Source: Burkholderiales bacterium UBA6064
GTDB taxonomy: Bacteria > Pseudomonadota > Gammaproteobacteria > Burkholderiales > Burkholderiaceae_B
Length of the DNA: 7,782 nt
Direction: 5' to 3'
Assembly (NCBI GenBank): GCA_002428895.1
Contig: DIYC01000068.1
Coordinates: forward strand, 1-7,782
The position numbers and the translations under genes are program-made. Shown one piece after another: positions 1 through 6,881 of this stretch. Numbering within the stretch: the first letter of the stretch is position 1; each line of letters starts with the position of its first letter. The notes beneath the pieces are model-generated. The model was not told the origin of the DNA. It did not search any database and was given only the letters and a program-made list of their open reading frames with translations.

Positions 1-927
1 GGCCTGTTTGCCAAAACACCGCAGACAGACGGTATCGACATTTCAGGCTTTGAAACCAACGCGCATAAAATATTGGTGCCCGCAGCCAACTATGTGCTTG
101 GCTTAGACGATGGAAAAAAACGCTTTCTTGATCTTGTGTTGGCAGCCAGCAAGGCGTATTCACTTTGCAGCACTTTGGACGAAGCCAAGGAATTACGCAA
201 AGAAATCGCATTTTATTCAGCCATTCAAGCCGCCATCACTAAATTCACCAGTGTTGACAAAAAGCGCACACAGGAAGAGAAAAACTCCGCATTAAAACAA
301 ATTTTAGACAATGCCGTCATCGCCGAAGGTGTGGCGGACGTGTTTGCTTTATGCGGCGTAGAAAAGCCCAACATTGGTTTGCTGTCCGATGAATTTCTTG
401 AAGATGTGCGACAAATGCCCGCAAAAAACTTAGCGGTTGAATTGTTAGAAAAATTACTGAAAGACGACATTAAAGCCAAAACAAGAAACAACGTGGTGCA
501 ACAAAAAAAATATGCTGACCGGCTACGAGAAACCCTCAGAAAGTACAACAACCGCGCCATTGAAACCGCACAAGTGATTGAAGAATTAATTCAGATGGCC
601 AAAGATTTTCAACAAGAAATGGCCCGTGATGCTGAACTTGGGCTGAACCCAGATGAAATTGCCTTTTATGATGCTTTGGCAAATAATGAAAGTGCCGTGC
701 GTGAATTGGGTGATGACATTTTGAAGAAAATTGCGATTGAAATTACAGAAAAACTTCGCAAATCAACCACTGTGGACTGGCAGGTTCGCGACAGTGTTCG
801 CGCCAAGTTAAAAATTTTGGTGCGCCGTACTTTGCAACGCTGGAAATACCCACCCGATAAAGCGGCAGAAGCGGTTGATCTGGTGATGAAGCAGGCTGAA
901 ATGTTGTCGAATGCTTGGAGCAAGTAA
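1..927 (+). CDS. hsdR: Type I restriction enzyme R subunit, C-terminal part (left-truncated by the window)
   Basis: The frame is open from base 1 and ends at TAA 925-927, giving 308 residues of a longer protein. The TTG at 73 is not a credible start because coding sequence continues upstream of it. The all-helical, charged sequence matches from memory the C-terminal region of HsdR endonuclease subunits (DUF3387-like). Recognisable parts are a stretch near FLDLVLAASKAYSLC, a KNLAVELLEKLLKDDIK helix, and a terminal helix ending in QAEMLSNAW, the usual HsdR ending. In the family this region follows the nuclease and DEAD-type translocase domains and helps assemble R onto the methylase/specificity complex that cuts unmethylated foreign DNA. 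The nuclease and motor motifs, and any hsdM or hsdS, would lie to the left and are not visible. No break is seen in the visible part. Confidence 0.85.
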   Translation, partial: GLFAKTPQTDGIDISGFETNAHKILVPAANYVLGLDDGKKRFLDLVLAASKAYSLCSTLDEAKELRKEIAFYSAIQAAITKFTSVDKKRTQEEKNSALKQILDNAVIAEGVADVFALCGVEKPNIGLLSDEFLEDVRQMPAKNLAVELLEKLLKDDIKAKTRNNVVQQKKYADRLRETLRKYNNRAIETAQVIEELIQMAKDFQQEMARDAELGLNPDEIAFYDALANNESAVRELGDDILKKIAIEITEKLRKSTTVDWQVRDSVRAKLKILVRRTLQRWKYPPDKAAEAVDLVMKQAEMLSNAWSK

Positions 928-967
928 CCCCTTGATTGTTGCCAGTGTATGTTTAAAAAATTGCTGA

Positions 968-2245
968 TTACGCCCATAAACTGTTGATTGGCACTGCCCA
1001 TAACTTAGGCCCAAACGAGGCAAGATGTTCGCCGGTATACAGAACAACTCCAACAAATTCTTGCTTGGGTATTATGTTCTCGCGAAACCAGGTTAAATGC
1101 TTGAAAGCGGATTGATCAATCACCGACGCAGCCTTAACTTCAACCCCAAGCACTGCACCATCTTCACGTTCTACAATAAAATCAACTTCACGTTTCTCGC
1201 CGTCACGATAGTGGGTTAACTGATACATGCTTTCATGTACATCAACGTGTGCCATGAGTTGATTAAATACAAAGGTTTCAAGCAATTTACCATTCAGGTC
1301 ACCTTCTAAACGTACCTGATCAAAGCGCCAGCGCAACACAGCCGTCATCATACCAGTGTCTGAAAAAAAGAGTTTTTCACGCTTGCCTACACGATCATAA
1401 TCTGTTTTGTACCAAGGCCGTACCCGATCAATTAAATACAGCGATTCCAACGCATTGATATAACTTTCTACTGTTGGTCGAGTCAATGCTAAGCTTTTAC
1501 AAATCGATGAAACATCCATCAACTTTGATGACCAAGCCGCCAGTACTTCGATTAATTTCGCCATCGAATCTTTGCGTTTAATGTGCGTGATGTCTTTCAA
1601 ATCTCGCTCAATTAAAGCATTCAAATAATCTTTATGCCACCCGCGCTGTTCTCTTTCATCGATTAAACGACGTGCCTCGGGATACCCGCCATGAAACGCC
1701 TCAAGTAAATATGCATCTTTATTCCAAGAGCTCTGTTGAACAACACCTTCACTTGCCTGAAAAGGTTTTGTAAGTTTAAAGTTTTGTAAAAATGCATTCT
1801 TTAAAAAATTCGGTTCGACAGCATTAATTTCTCCCAGTACCAAAGGGCGTAGCCTAACTTGACTTACACGCCCTGCCAATGATTCTGTGACGCTCGGTAA
1901 AGACTGAATATTGGCAGACCCTGTTAACAAAAAACGTCCTGGCATTGGGTTATCATCAACCTCTTGCTTGATGACTTGCAAAAGAATAGGGGCGCGTTGA
2001 ATTTCATCGATAATCATTAATTGATCATCGTGTCGAATAAAACCCTGAGGATCGCTGAGTGCAGCATTCAGCAAGGTGGGGTCGTCTAAAGTACGGTAGA
2101 TTGTTTGGCTATCGGCTATTTGCTTGACTAAAGTTGTTTTTCCGCATTGCCGCGAACCATTCAGAATTAATACGCGACGTTGACTCAGTTTTTTTTGCAG
2201 CGTATCAATTTGCCAGCGTTGATAGGGTTTAGGCTTTATAATCAA
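968..2245 (-). CDS. AAA ATPase with DUF4143-like C-terminal domain (COG1373 type)
   Basis: The protein has 425 residues. The N-terminal half is a P-loop ATPase: Walker A GSRQCGKTT at residues 30-38, Walker B LMIIDEIQR at 76-84, a sensor-like RFLLTGSAN at 104-112 and LAGRV at 123-127. The C-terminal half resembles DUF4143. It includes the KDYLNALIERDLKDI region and near the end REVDFIVE (352-359) followed by VEVK (368-371). D355 and E369-x-K371 form a PD-(D/E)XK-like pattern, so a nuclease-related fold is possible but activity is unproven. The start is TTG at 2245: an AAGGAAG Shine-Dalgarno sits five bases upstream, and the nearest upstream ATG is out of frame and stops within eight codons. 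The family is common in archaea and bacteria, often in accessory regions, and has no settled function. The gene converges on hsdR, 40 bp apart, without a clear terminator. Confidence 0.88.
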   Translation of the reverse strand: MIIKPKPYQRWQIDTLQKKLSQRRVLILNGSRQCGKTTLVKQIADSQTIYRTLDDPTLLNAALSDPQGFIRHDDQLMIIDEIQRAPILLQVIKQEVDDNPMPGRFLLTGSANIQSLPSVTESLAGRVSQVRLRPLVLGEINAVEPNFLKNAFLQNFKLTKPFQASEGVVQQSSWNKDAYLLEAFHGGYPEARRLIDEREQRGWHKDYLNALIERDLKDITHIKRKDSMAKLIEVLAAWSSKLMDVSSICKSLALTRPTVESYINALESLYLIDRVRPWYKTDYDRVGKREKLFFSDTGMMTAVLRWRFDQVRLEGDLNGKLLETFVFNQLMAHVDVHESMYQLTHYRDGEKREVDFIVEREDGAVLGVEVKAASVIDQSAFKHLTWFRENIIPKQEFVGVVLYTGEHLASFGPKLWAVPINSLWA

Positions 2246-2312
2246 TCGAACTTCCTTATTGGCATGGCTCAGTTAACTGCGCTTAAAAAGGCTAAAATTA
2301 GAACAACAAAGC

Positions 2313-2398
2313 CCGTTAAATTATAAATACAATAACCGTTAAAGTGTAAACAGAAAACCCGTTAAATTACAAATAAAAGTTTCGTTAAACTACAAGTA
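2313..2398. repeat. Four direct repeats with an exact 23-bp period (iteron-like array)
   Basis: The 17-bp cores start at 2313, 2336, 2359 and 2382: CCGTTAAATTATAAATA, CCGTTAAAGTGTAAACA, CCGTTAAATTACAAATA and TCGTTAAACTACAAGTA. The consensus is YCGTTAAAnTRYAARYA and the 6-bp spacers are not conserved. A degenerate fifth unit may start at 2290 (10 of 17 positions fit), and only the first four bases of a further unit are kept at 2405. A period of 23 bp is about two DNA turns, so a protein could bind all copies on one face. The array covers the predicted promoter of the minus-strand ATPase gene, which makes an operator array the simplest reading. A replication-iteron remnant is the alternative, but no replication initiator gene is present. 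Confidence 0.8.
2320..2348 (-). promoter_or_regulatory. Predicted promoter of the ATPase gene, inside the repeat array
   Basis: On the minus strand 2320-2325 reads TATAAT, a perfect -10 box, and it falls within the first 23-bp repeat. The -35 position (2343-2348, TACACT with a 17-bp spacer) matches the consensus poorly at 3 of 6, and falls in the second repeat. Transcription would begin near 2313, leaving a leader of about 65 nt before the TTG start. The weak -35 and the repeats suggest that expression depends on a factor bound to the array, which is inference. Confidence 0.45.
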
Positions 2399-2447
2399 GA
2401 CCGATCGTACTTAAAAAATACGCAAAGAGGGTGTACGATTTAGCCCC

Positions 2448-2577
2448 ATGAATCTGACAAAAAAGCGAATTTGAACGCAAGCACAAGGCCAAGCGTGATA
2501 GTCGTGTGTCTGCTTGGGTAAATAAAGCTAGCCTGAATAGGTTGCAGCAATATTTTATACATAACCCCATTGACTAG
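2448..2577 (+). pseudogene. Possible broken small ORF, 42 codons after repair of a +1 frameshift
   Basis: ATG at 2448 opens MNLTKKRI and then stops at 2472. Reading one base further on through the A6 run (2459-2464) gives a frame open to TAG 2575-2577. If the run were A5, the product would begin MNLTKSEFERKHKAKRDSR and continue RVSAWVNKASLNRLQQYF. The basic leader followed by a short alternating strand (RVSAWV) and a helix is reminiscent of ribbon-helix-helix DNA-binding proteins. There is no good Shine-Dalgarno at the usual spacing. It could be a decayed regulator, a homopolymer sequencing error or chance, and I hold it weakly. Confidence 0.25.
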
Positions 2578-2598
2578 GTAATGCAATTGCATTACCAT
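2570..2598 (+). promoter_or_regulatory. Predicted promoter of the prlF-yhaV operon
   Basis: A -35 box TTGACT (2570-2575, 5 of 6) and a -10 box TACCAT (2593-2598, 4 of 6) are separated by 17 bp. The transcript would start about 25 bp before the antitoxin ATG. The spacer and part of the -10 box are occupied by the 20-bp palindrome, as expected for an autorepressed toxin-antitoxin operon. Confidence 0.5.
2577..2596. promoter_or_regulatory. Perfect 20-bp palindrome, likely operator of the toxin-antitoxin operon
   Basis: GGTAATGCAATTGCATTACC is identical to its reverse complement over all 20 bases, and the symmetry ends at the flanking A2576/A2597 pair. It starts one base after the -35 box and runs into the -10 box. 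PrlF-type antitoxins belong to the dimeric AbrB/MazE-like swapped-hairpin group and repress their own operons, so a dimer binding here and blocking RNA polymerase is the natural inference. It has no spacer loop and no T-run, so it is not a terminator. Confidence 0.7.
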
Positions 2599-2631
2599 CG
2601 TGTTAAGTTTAGTTTGTAAATTGGGGTTAAC

Positions 2632-2961
2632 ATGGTAAACGTACATTTAATTAGCGAATCAACACTCACTGAACGCTATCAAACCACTGTTCCTGAAAAT
2701 GTTCGCCGAGCATTACAATTGAAAAAACGCGAGAAAATCCGCTATACCATTCAAACAGATGGTAGCGTATTGCTTTCTAAAGCAAAACAAGATGAAATAG
2801 ACCCTGTATTAAGTCATTTTTTATCATTTCTCGCAAACGATATTAAGCAAAACCCACAAAAATTAACAGCCATCACCCCAGAGTTAGTCACAAGTATTGG
2901 AAACTTAATAGGTCATACCGAAATCGATTTAAATGCACCATTGAGTGATGAGGACGAATAG
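2632..2961 (+). CDS. prlF: Antitoxin of the PrlF (SohA) family
   Basis: The protein has 109 residues, close to the 111 of E. coli PrlF. The N-terminal part is an AbrB/MazE-like DNA-binding segment: STLTERYQTTVPENVRRALQ at residues 9-28, with the family's QTT(V/I)P turn, then a KIRYTIQTDGSVLLSK hairpin. The middle contains FLSFLANDIKQNPQKL, matching the FLxFLxxDIxxNPQK segment of PrlF, and the tail is acidic (DLNAPLSDEDE). In the family it neutralises the YhaV ribonuclease and represses the operon. The ATG at 2632 follows a GGGG at 2623-2626 with five bases of spacing. The toxin gene starts two bases after its stop, so the pair is translated from one mRNA. Confidence 0.92.
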   Translation: MVNVHLISESTLTERYQTTVPENVRRALQLKKREKIRYTIQTDGSVLLSKAKQDEIDPVLSHFLSFLANDIKQNPQKLTAITPELVTSIGNLIGHTEIDLNAPLSDEDE

Positions 2962-2963
2962 TT

Positions 2964-3467
2964 TTGCCACAACCTACTTTTGTTGTCATCAAAGGGTGGA
3001 CAATTTTTGCCCACCCTTTATTTATTGACGAGCTTGATAAGCTTATTACTCAACTATCAAACAATAAACTAAAAGATCAAAACACCTATAAAACAAAAAA
3101 TTCATACAAAATACTCGCGGCAATATACAAATTAGCCTTTGATGTAATCCCAACAGACCCAGCACATAAAGACTACCGGCAAGCGGAAACATTGGGACAA
3201 GAACATAAACATTGGTTTCGTGCAAAGTTTTTTCAGCAATATCGACTTTTTTTTAGATTTGAGTCAACTGCCAAAATTATTGTTTATGCGTGGGTTAATA
3301 ACGAGAAAAATAAAAGAGCGTATGAAAGTAAAAATGATGCTTATCGAACTTTTGAAAAAATGCTAAAAAAAGGCCATCCACCAGACGACTTTGATGTTTT
3401 ACTCAAAGAGTCGAAAGCAGTGCAAAAAAAGATCAATTTAATGCTAAACAAAATTTCATCTATTTAG
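2964..3467 (+). CDS. yhaV: Toxin of the YhaV family (RelE-like ribonuclease)
   Basis: The protein has 167 residues, against 154 in E. coli YhaV. Family features in order are KGWTIFAHPLF (residues 10-20), the helix around SYKILAAIYKLAFDVIP (47-63), the core strand QYRLFFRF (92-99), YAWVNNEKNKRAY (108-120) and NDAYRTFEKMLKKGHPPDD (124-142). YhaV toxins are mRNA-cleaving ribonucleases held inactive by PrlF. A lysine-rich tail after residue 150 accounts for much of the extra length. The likely start is TTG at 2964, two bases past the antitoxin stop, with a GAGG at 2950-2953 inside the antitoxin gene. A weak start and tight spacing would keep toxin output below antitoxin output. No break or missing block is seen, so the toxin looks functional. 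Confidence 0.92.
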   Translation: MPQPTFVVIKGWTIFAHPLFIDELDKLITQLSNNKLKDQNTYKTKNSYKILAAIYKLAFDVIPTDPAHKDYRQAETLGQEHKHWFRAKFFQQYRLFFRFESTAKIIVYAWVNNEKNKRAYESKNDAYRTFEKMLKKGHPPDDFDVLLKESKAVQKKINLMLNKISSI

Positions 3468-3728
3468 TTGATGCAAATTCGCAGAATTTTTTGATTGAGG
3501 TCAAACAGCAATGCCCATCACTTGCGAGAACTGAACAATTTTCTTCAGGATATTCGAAATCCGATTGAGTTTTATCAGTTCAACTGGCCCTGCGCTGCTT
3601 GAGTAGCTGAGGGGGTTACAATTTTTTTCAAAAGCGATGGAACTAACTTGTTAAATTTACCACAAAGTCAAAATTTGGGTTAGCTAGACTAGGTTAACTG
3701 TGTTTATTGTTTTTAGAGAGTGGTTGTA
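3468..3728. other. Spacer between the toxin gene and the broken small gene
   Basis: Apart from the weak hairpin after yhaV, I find no gene, no convincing promoter and no long repeat in these 261 bases. The promoter of the small gene and phosphatase pair should lie here. A TATTGT at 3705-3710 could serve as a -10 box, but there is no acceptable -35 at the right distance. Confidence 0.4.
3475..3492 (+). terminator. Weak hairpin plus T-run just after yhaV
   Basis: AAATTC and GAATTT form a six-pair stem around a GCA loop, and the second arm runs on into a total of six T residues. It begins eight bases after the toxin stop, where a terminator is expected, but the stem is short and AT-rich. Treat it as a possible weak terminator. 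Confidence 0.3.
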
Positions 3729-4068
3729 ATGGGTAGTGTGCAAAATTTTGTCAAAAGTACAATTGGCATTGACCTTGAAAGTAATGATATGGACTTAAAT
3801 ACTCGTAATCTTGGTCGTGTAGCTAGAAACTTAGTTATAGCAATGAAGGCTGATTTATTGCCTGGGTACTTGAAATAACACTTATGGAAATGACCAAGCG
3901 GGCGCACAAAAATTGTTGGCTGCATTAAAAAATGCTGAAGCCGGTGCAATTGAAGATGTTGTTAGTGCGATTCCACGCCGTATGGCACGTGCGGCAAACC
4001 CCGTGAACTGGTTTAAATCGAAAGCAAATCAAGAAGCAGACTATAAACCACAAAATAGATTAGCCTGA
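3729..4068 (+). pseudogene. Small gene of about 112 codons with a +1 frameshift, directly upstream of the phosphatase
   Basis: ATG 3729 opens 49 codons (MGSVQNFVKSTIGIDLESND and on, ending LLPGYLK) and stops at TAA 3876-3878. A second frame, one base further on, is open from 3874 to TGA 4066-4068. It reads NTYGNDQAGAQKLLAALK, then IPRRMARAANPVNWFKSKAN, and ends in NRLA. Both parts look coding, they meet within a few bases, and neither has a good start of its own at the join. A single gene broken by an inserted base (or two lost) is therefore the best reading. An AGAGAG at 3715-3720 may be the ribosome site. I do not recognise the family. It has no signal peptide or clear membrane segment. Its stop lies 11 bp before the phosphatase ATG, so the two would be co-transcribed, and a partner or chaperone role is conceivable but unsupported. 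A programmed frameshift or a sequencing error are alternatives; no classical slippery site is visible. Confidence 0.6.
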
Positions 4069-4079
4069 TTGAGGAAACT

Positions 4080-6881
4080 ATGCGAAACGATATACAGCAA
4101 CAGCTCAACGAGATAGCTAAATTTTGTGGGCGACCGGCCAGTGAAATTATGACACATCAACCATCTAGTGGTTATGCCACTAGATCAAGGTTAATGGTTT
4201 TACAACCAGAGGGTGCGTGGACTGGTCGTTTAAGCCCCTATACCTCTAGTCGCAATGATTTTTTACTGGCGGGCTTAGTGAATGCAAACGGGACAGACTT
4301 GACGAAAGATCAACGAATTCAGGCAAAAAATGATTTGTGCGTTGTTGCATTAAGGGCATTTTGTTTCGGTGAAGTTGGAAAAGGTAACGAAATTCCTGTT
4401 GAGGTTAATGGTGTTCGCTATACACTTGATGCAGTTGACTTGGTGCACTTAATTTGCCGAGTACCCGGTGAAGAGTTACCGCAAAACTTTTTTAGGGACA
4501 ACATTCAATCAGTGGCGCATTCGATTGAGCCCAAGCCTGTAATTGATCCAATCAATTATATGAGTTTAGCCGGTTGTACGGGTGACCTTAGTCAGCTGAA
4601 AGAAGAAATCACAGCCAAAATTCAGGGTTCTTTTGATGAACAAAAAAGCCACAATGCCGTCAAACTTATTTCAATGCTTCCGCCAGCCTATCAGGGTCAA
4701 TTAAAATCAATTCCCGCTGGTTATGTAGATAAAGAATTATTTGTTCGCATTATAAGAACGGCAGGTCAAGACAATCAGCTACCTAAGCCACTTCAAGACT
4801 TTTTAAATAGTTGTGAAAACAACAAAGCGCTTAGGATGGCGATTTACACCAACCCAAATATTGCAGCTAGGTTATTGGGTTTTGAATCAAACACGGACAA
4901 TAAGATATTGAGCAAAACTAAGTTTGCAGAGGGCTTGGTTGAGAGCATTTTTGACGATGCCCAAAAAGTGAGTACTCCATACAAAAAAGTATCAAATTGG
5001 ATCAAAAATGAACCTTCGGTTTCCTCTGAGCTTATTTTTAACCAACTTAGAAATAAAGAGCGTGTTTTTTATGCACAGGAAATGCTCACCTTGCCCTATG
5101 TCCCCAGCAATCTAGGGGTACCATGCCCAAAGAATACGTCCATCCGCGTTTCAAAAGGTAATCAAAACCTACAAATTCATGCAAACCGTGTTACGTTGGC
5201 GGGTGACAAAATCGCCATTGCAGCCATGCAACCTATTTATTCAAGTCAAGAAGATTTGGCTAATCTAGCCTCTTTCTTTCGTATGGTCGCGCAAGAACCG
5301 AATTCATTTGTTTTTGACCTTCGTTCTGCAAAAGATTTAGCTGGGCAAGGCAATTTTGATTACTGCCCGCCAGTCGGTGACCAGCTAGTCATCCCTGATC
5401 ATGTGATAGGCGGGGGTATTAAGGTCACCACACTTGCAGTTAAGAAACACCCTGAAACTCAAACACAAGAAGTGACTTTGCGGTTGGAAGTAGATGGTGA
5501 AATACGACAAGTTACAGTAATGCAGTTTCGAGAGTGGCCAGATCATGGTGCAGTCACGCCAGATCAACTCAGAAATATTCATCATGTATTTTCTATTCAA
5601 GAACAGTTGGGAAAAAATCCAATTGTTCATTGCCGTGCCGGTGTAGGGCGAACTGGCACTCTTTTAACCTATGCCAAACTTTATGAGCAATTGATTACGA
5701 ATGGTGGGGCGCATGCTTTGATTCATTCCGATGGCAGGGTTTCGAAAAAAGAATTACGTAAGGCGGTAGCCATTGCCGTGGCGGAAGGGCGTTTGGAACG
5801 TGGGCCGCTTTTTGTACAAGATATTTCGCAGTTTAGGCTATTGGTTGAAACACTTGAGAAAGACATAGAAAACGCTGATTTTCAAAAGGTAGTAGCCATG
5901 CAGCAACATTCTGGCTTTACTCTCAAGAACAAACCAGATTCTAGCAAACAGCAAATCACCATTCGCAAAGACCCTTTAAAAGAAGAGCAATCATCAATAG
6001 ATCATTTAAAGGCGAACTTGCCTGAAGCGAGACGTGTCGCACTAAGTGGGCAACAGCACATCGTCATGTCTAAAGAACCGATCGGGCTGAAAGAGCGGAC
6101 AGATTGCTGGAAAGCGATTTTTTCTGAAGGCAAATCAATTGTTGAAATTGTTTCTGACCCAAATAAGTTGGCGTTTTCAGAAGAGCCATCTGAGAAAGGT
6201 GTCAACTTTATTCAAAAACAAATCGCACAGAAATTTTTAGAAAACGGCAACCTAGCCTTTAGTTTGGGTGACTTTAAAGTTCTTTCTGTGCAGGCGGTGA
6301 ATAATCCCAAACATCAACACAGTAACTTGACATACACTCAGGCATTTACGATTCAATATCAAACCAAACTTGAAAATGGTCAGTTGTCTGCACCAAAAAC
6401 CATTGAATACAAGCAGGTGTATACCCCCTTTGATGGTAAAAAGCTGAACAGTAGCCAGCTGACAGAATTGGTTGAAAATTTGTACTCAACTCAAGACATG
6501 CCGTCTTGGATGGTAAGCGCTAAAGGAGTGGGCAGGCCTTCAGCAATCTGGATGGCCCAAGCAATACGGTCTGAAATTGCAAAAGGAAACATCAAAAACC
6601 AAATCCAATTGCAACAAAAAATGGATCAATGGATTAAAGATGGACGACGTGATCGAGGTCGATTATTTGTACATTCCAAAGAGCAATATGTTCAGCTTTT
6701 AGAGTTTGGACAACAGCAGTTAAAATTTGTTACAAATAAAGCCACTACAGATGATAAACAAGCCGAGACGGGGGGAATACACAATTTTATAAAGCTTGTT
6801 GATCAGATCAGAGAGAAATTTAGTGAATTTTTTGATCGCGTTTTAGAGGCTCAAGTCGAAATAACTGTGTCCAAGTTGTAA
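4080..6881 (+). CDS. Tandem-domain protein tyrosine phosphatase: active D1 plus degenerate D2
   Basis: The 933-residue protein starts at ATG 4080, five bases after a GAGG. Residues 1-320 are mostly helical, with no signal peptide and no family I recognise. Residues about 325-595 form a classical tyrosine phosphatase domain. It has a helix like the family's EDFWRMVW region (EDLANLASFFRMVAQ, 391-405), the WPDHG acid loop (486-490, D488), the P-loop HCRAGVGRTGT (517-527, nucleophile C518, R524) and a Q-loop with Q584. It should dephosphorylate phosphotyrosine. Residues about 645-885 repeat this layout in decayed form. GRRDRGRLFV (855-864) and Q869-Y870 mirror GRLERGPLFV (570-579) and Q584-F585. 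The P-loop reads VSAKGVGRPS (812-821), with S813 in place of Cys, and the acid loop is TPFDG (782-786). D2 is thus predicted to be a pseudophosphatase. The C-terminal 45 residues are charged and helical. Bacterial PTPs of this class (YopH, SptP) are often secreted effectors, so a host-directed role is plausible but not shown. Confidence 0.88.
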   Translation: MRNDIQQQLNEIAKFCGRPASEIMTHQPSSGYATRSRLMVLQPEGAWTGRLSPYTSSRNDFLLAGLVNANGTDLTKDQRIQAKNDLCVVALRAFCFGEVGKGNEIPVEVNGVRYTLDAVDLVHLICRVPGEELPQNFFRDNIQSVAHSIEPKPVIDPINYMSLAGCTGDLSQLKEEITAKIQGSFDEQKSHNAVKLISMLPPAYQGQLKSIPAGYVDKELFVRIIRTAGQDNQLPKPLQDFLNSCENNKALRMAIYTNPNIAARLLGFESNTDNKILSKTKFAEGLVESIFDDAQKVSTPYKKVSNWIKNEPSVSSELIFNQLRNKERVFYAQEMLTLPYVPSNLGVPCPKNTSIRVSKGNQNLQIHANRVTLAGDKIAIAAMQPIYSSQEDLANLASFFRMVAQEPNSFVFDLRSAKDLAGQGNFDYCPPVGDQLVIPDHVIGGGIKVTTLAVKKHPETQTQEVTLRLEVDGEIRQVTVMQFREWPDHGAVTPDQLRNIHHVFSIQEQLGKNPIVHCRAGVGRTGTLLTYAKLYEQLITNGGAHALIHSDGRVSKKELRKAVAIAVAEGRLERGPLFVQDISQFRLLVETLEKDIENADFQKVVAMQQHSGFTLKNKPDSSKQQITIRKDPLKEEQSSIDHLKANLPEARRVALSGQQHIVMSKEPIGLKERTDCWKAIFSEGKSIVEIVSDPNKLAFSEEPSEKGVNFIQKQIAQKFLENGNLAFSLGDFKVLSVQAVNNPKHQHSNLTYTQAFTIQYQTKLENGQLSAPKTIEYKQVYTPFDGKKLNSSQLTELVENLYSTQDMPSWMVSAKGVGRPSAIWMAQAIRSEIAKGNIKNQIQLQQKMDQWIKDGRRDRGRLFVHSKEQYVQLLEFGQQQLKFVTNKATTDDKQAETGGIHNFIKLVDQIREKFSEFFDRVLEAQVEITVSKL

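Larger units (their letters stand above)
2246..2631. other. Gene-free regulatory interval between the ATPase and the toxin-antitoxin pair
   Basis: This 386-bp stretch separates two divergent transcription units and holds no intact gene that I can support. It contains, in order, the ATPase leader, a 23-bp-period repeat array with an embedded minus-strand TATAAT, a possible frameshifted mini-ORF, and the palindromic operator and promoter of the antitoxin gene. These are listed separately. Confidence 0.7.

Noticed and set aside
928..967. A terminator between hsdR and the ATPase gene
   Set aside because: No hairpin of useful length was found; only a short A-run (TTTAAAAAATT) is present.
2313..2398. 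The 23-bp repeats as a CRISPR array
   Set aside because: The 6-bp intervals are far too short for spacers, the repeats are imperfect, and no cas gene is present.
2385..2646. Two overlapping minus-strand ORFs of 61 and 68 codons upstream of the antitoxin gene
   Set aside because: They run through the repeat array, the palindrome and the antitoxin start, have poor starts, and are rich in Cys, Leu and Phe as expected of antisense reads.
3408..3569. A plus-strand frame open past the end of yhaV, reading VDANSQNFLIEVKQQCP and ending at TGA near 3569
   Set aside because: It overlaps the toxin in another frame, lacks a start with a ribosome site, and about 50 codons can stay open by chance.
3713..3949. 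A 78-codon minus-strand ORF opposite the broken small gene
   Set aside because: The plus strand reads as coding on both sides of the frameshift, while the minus product has low-complexity, shadow-like composition and no family resemblance.
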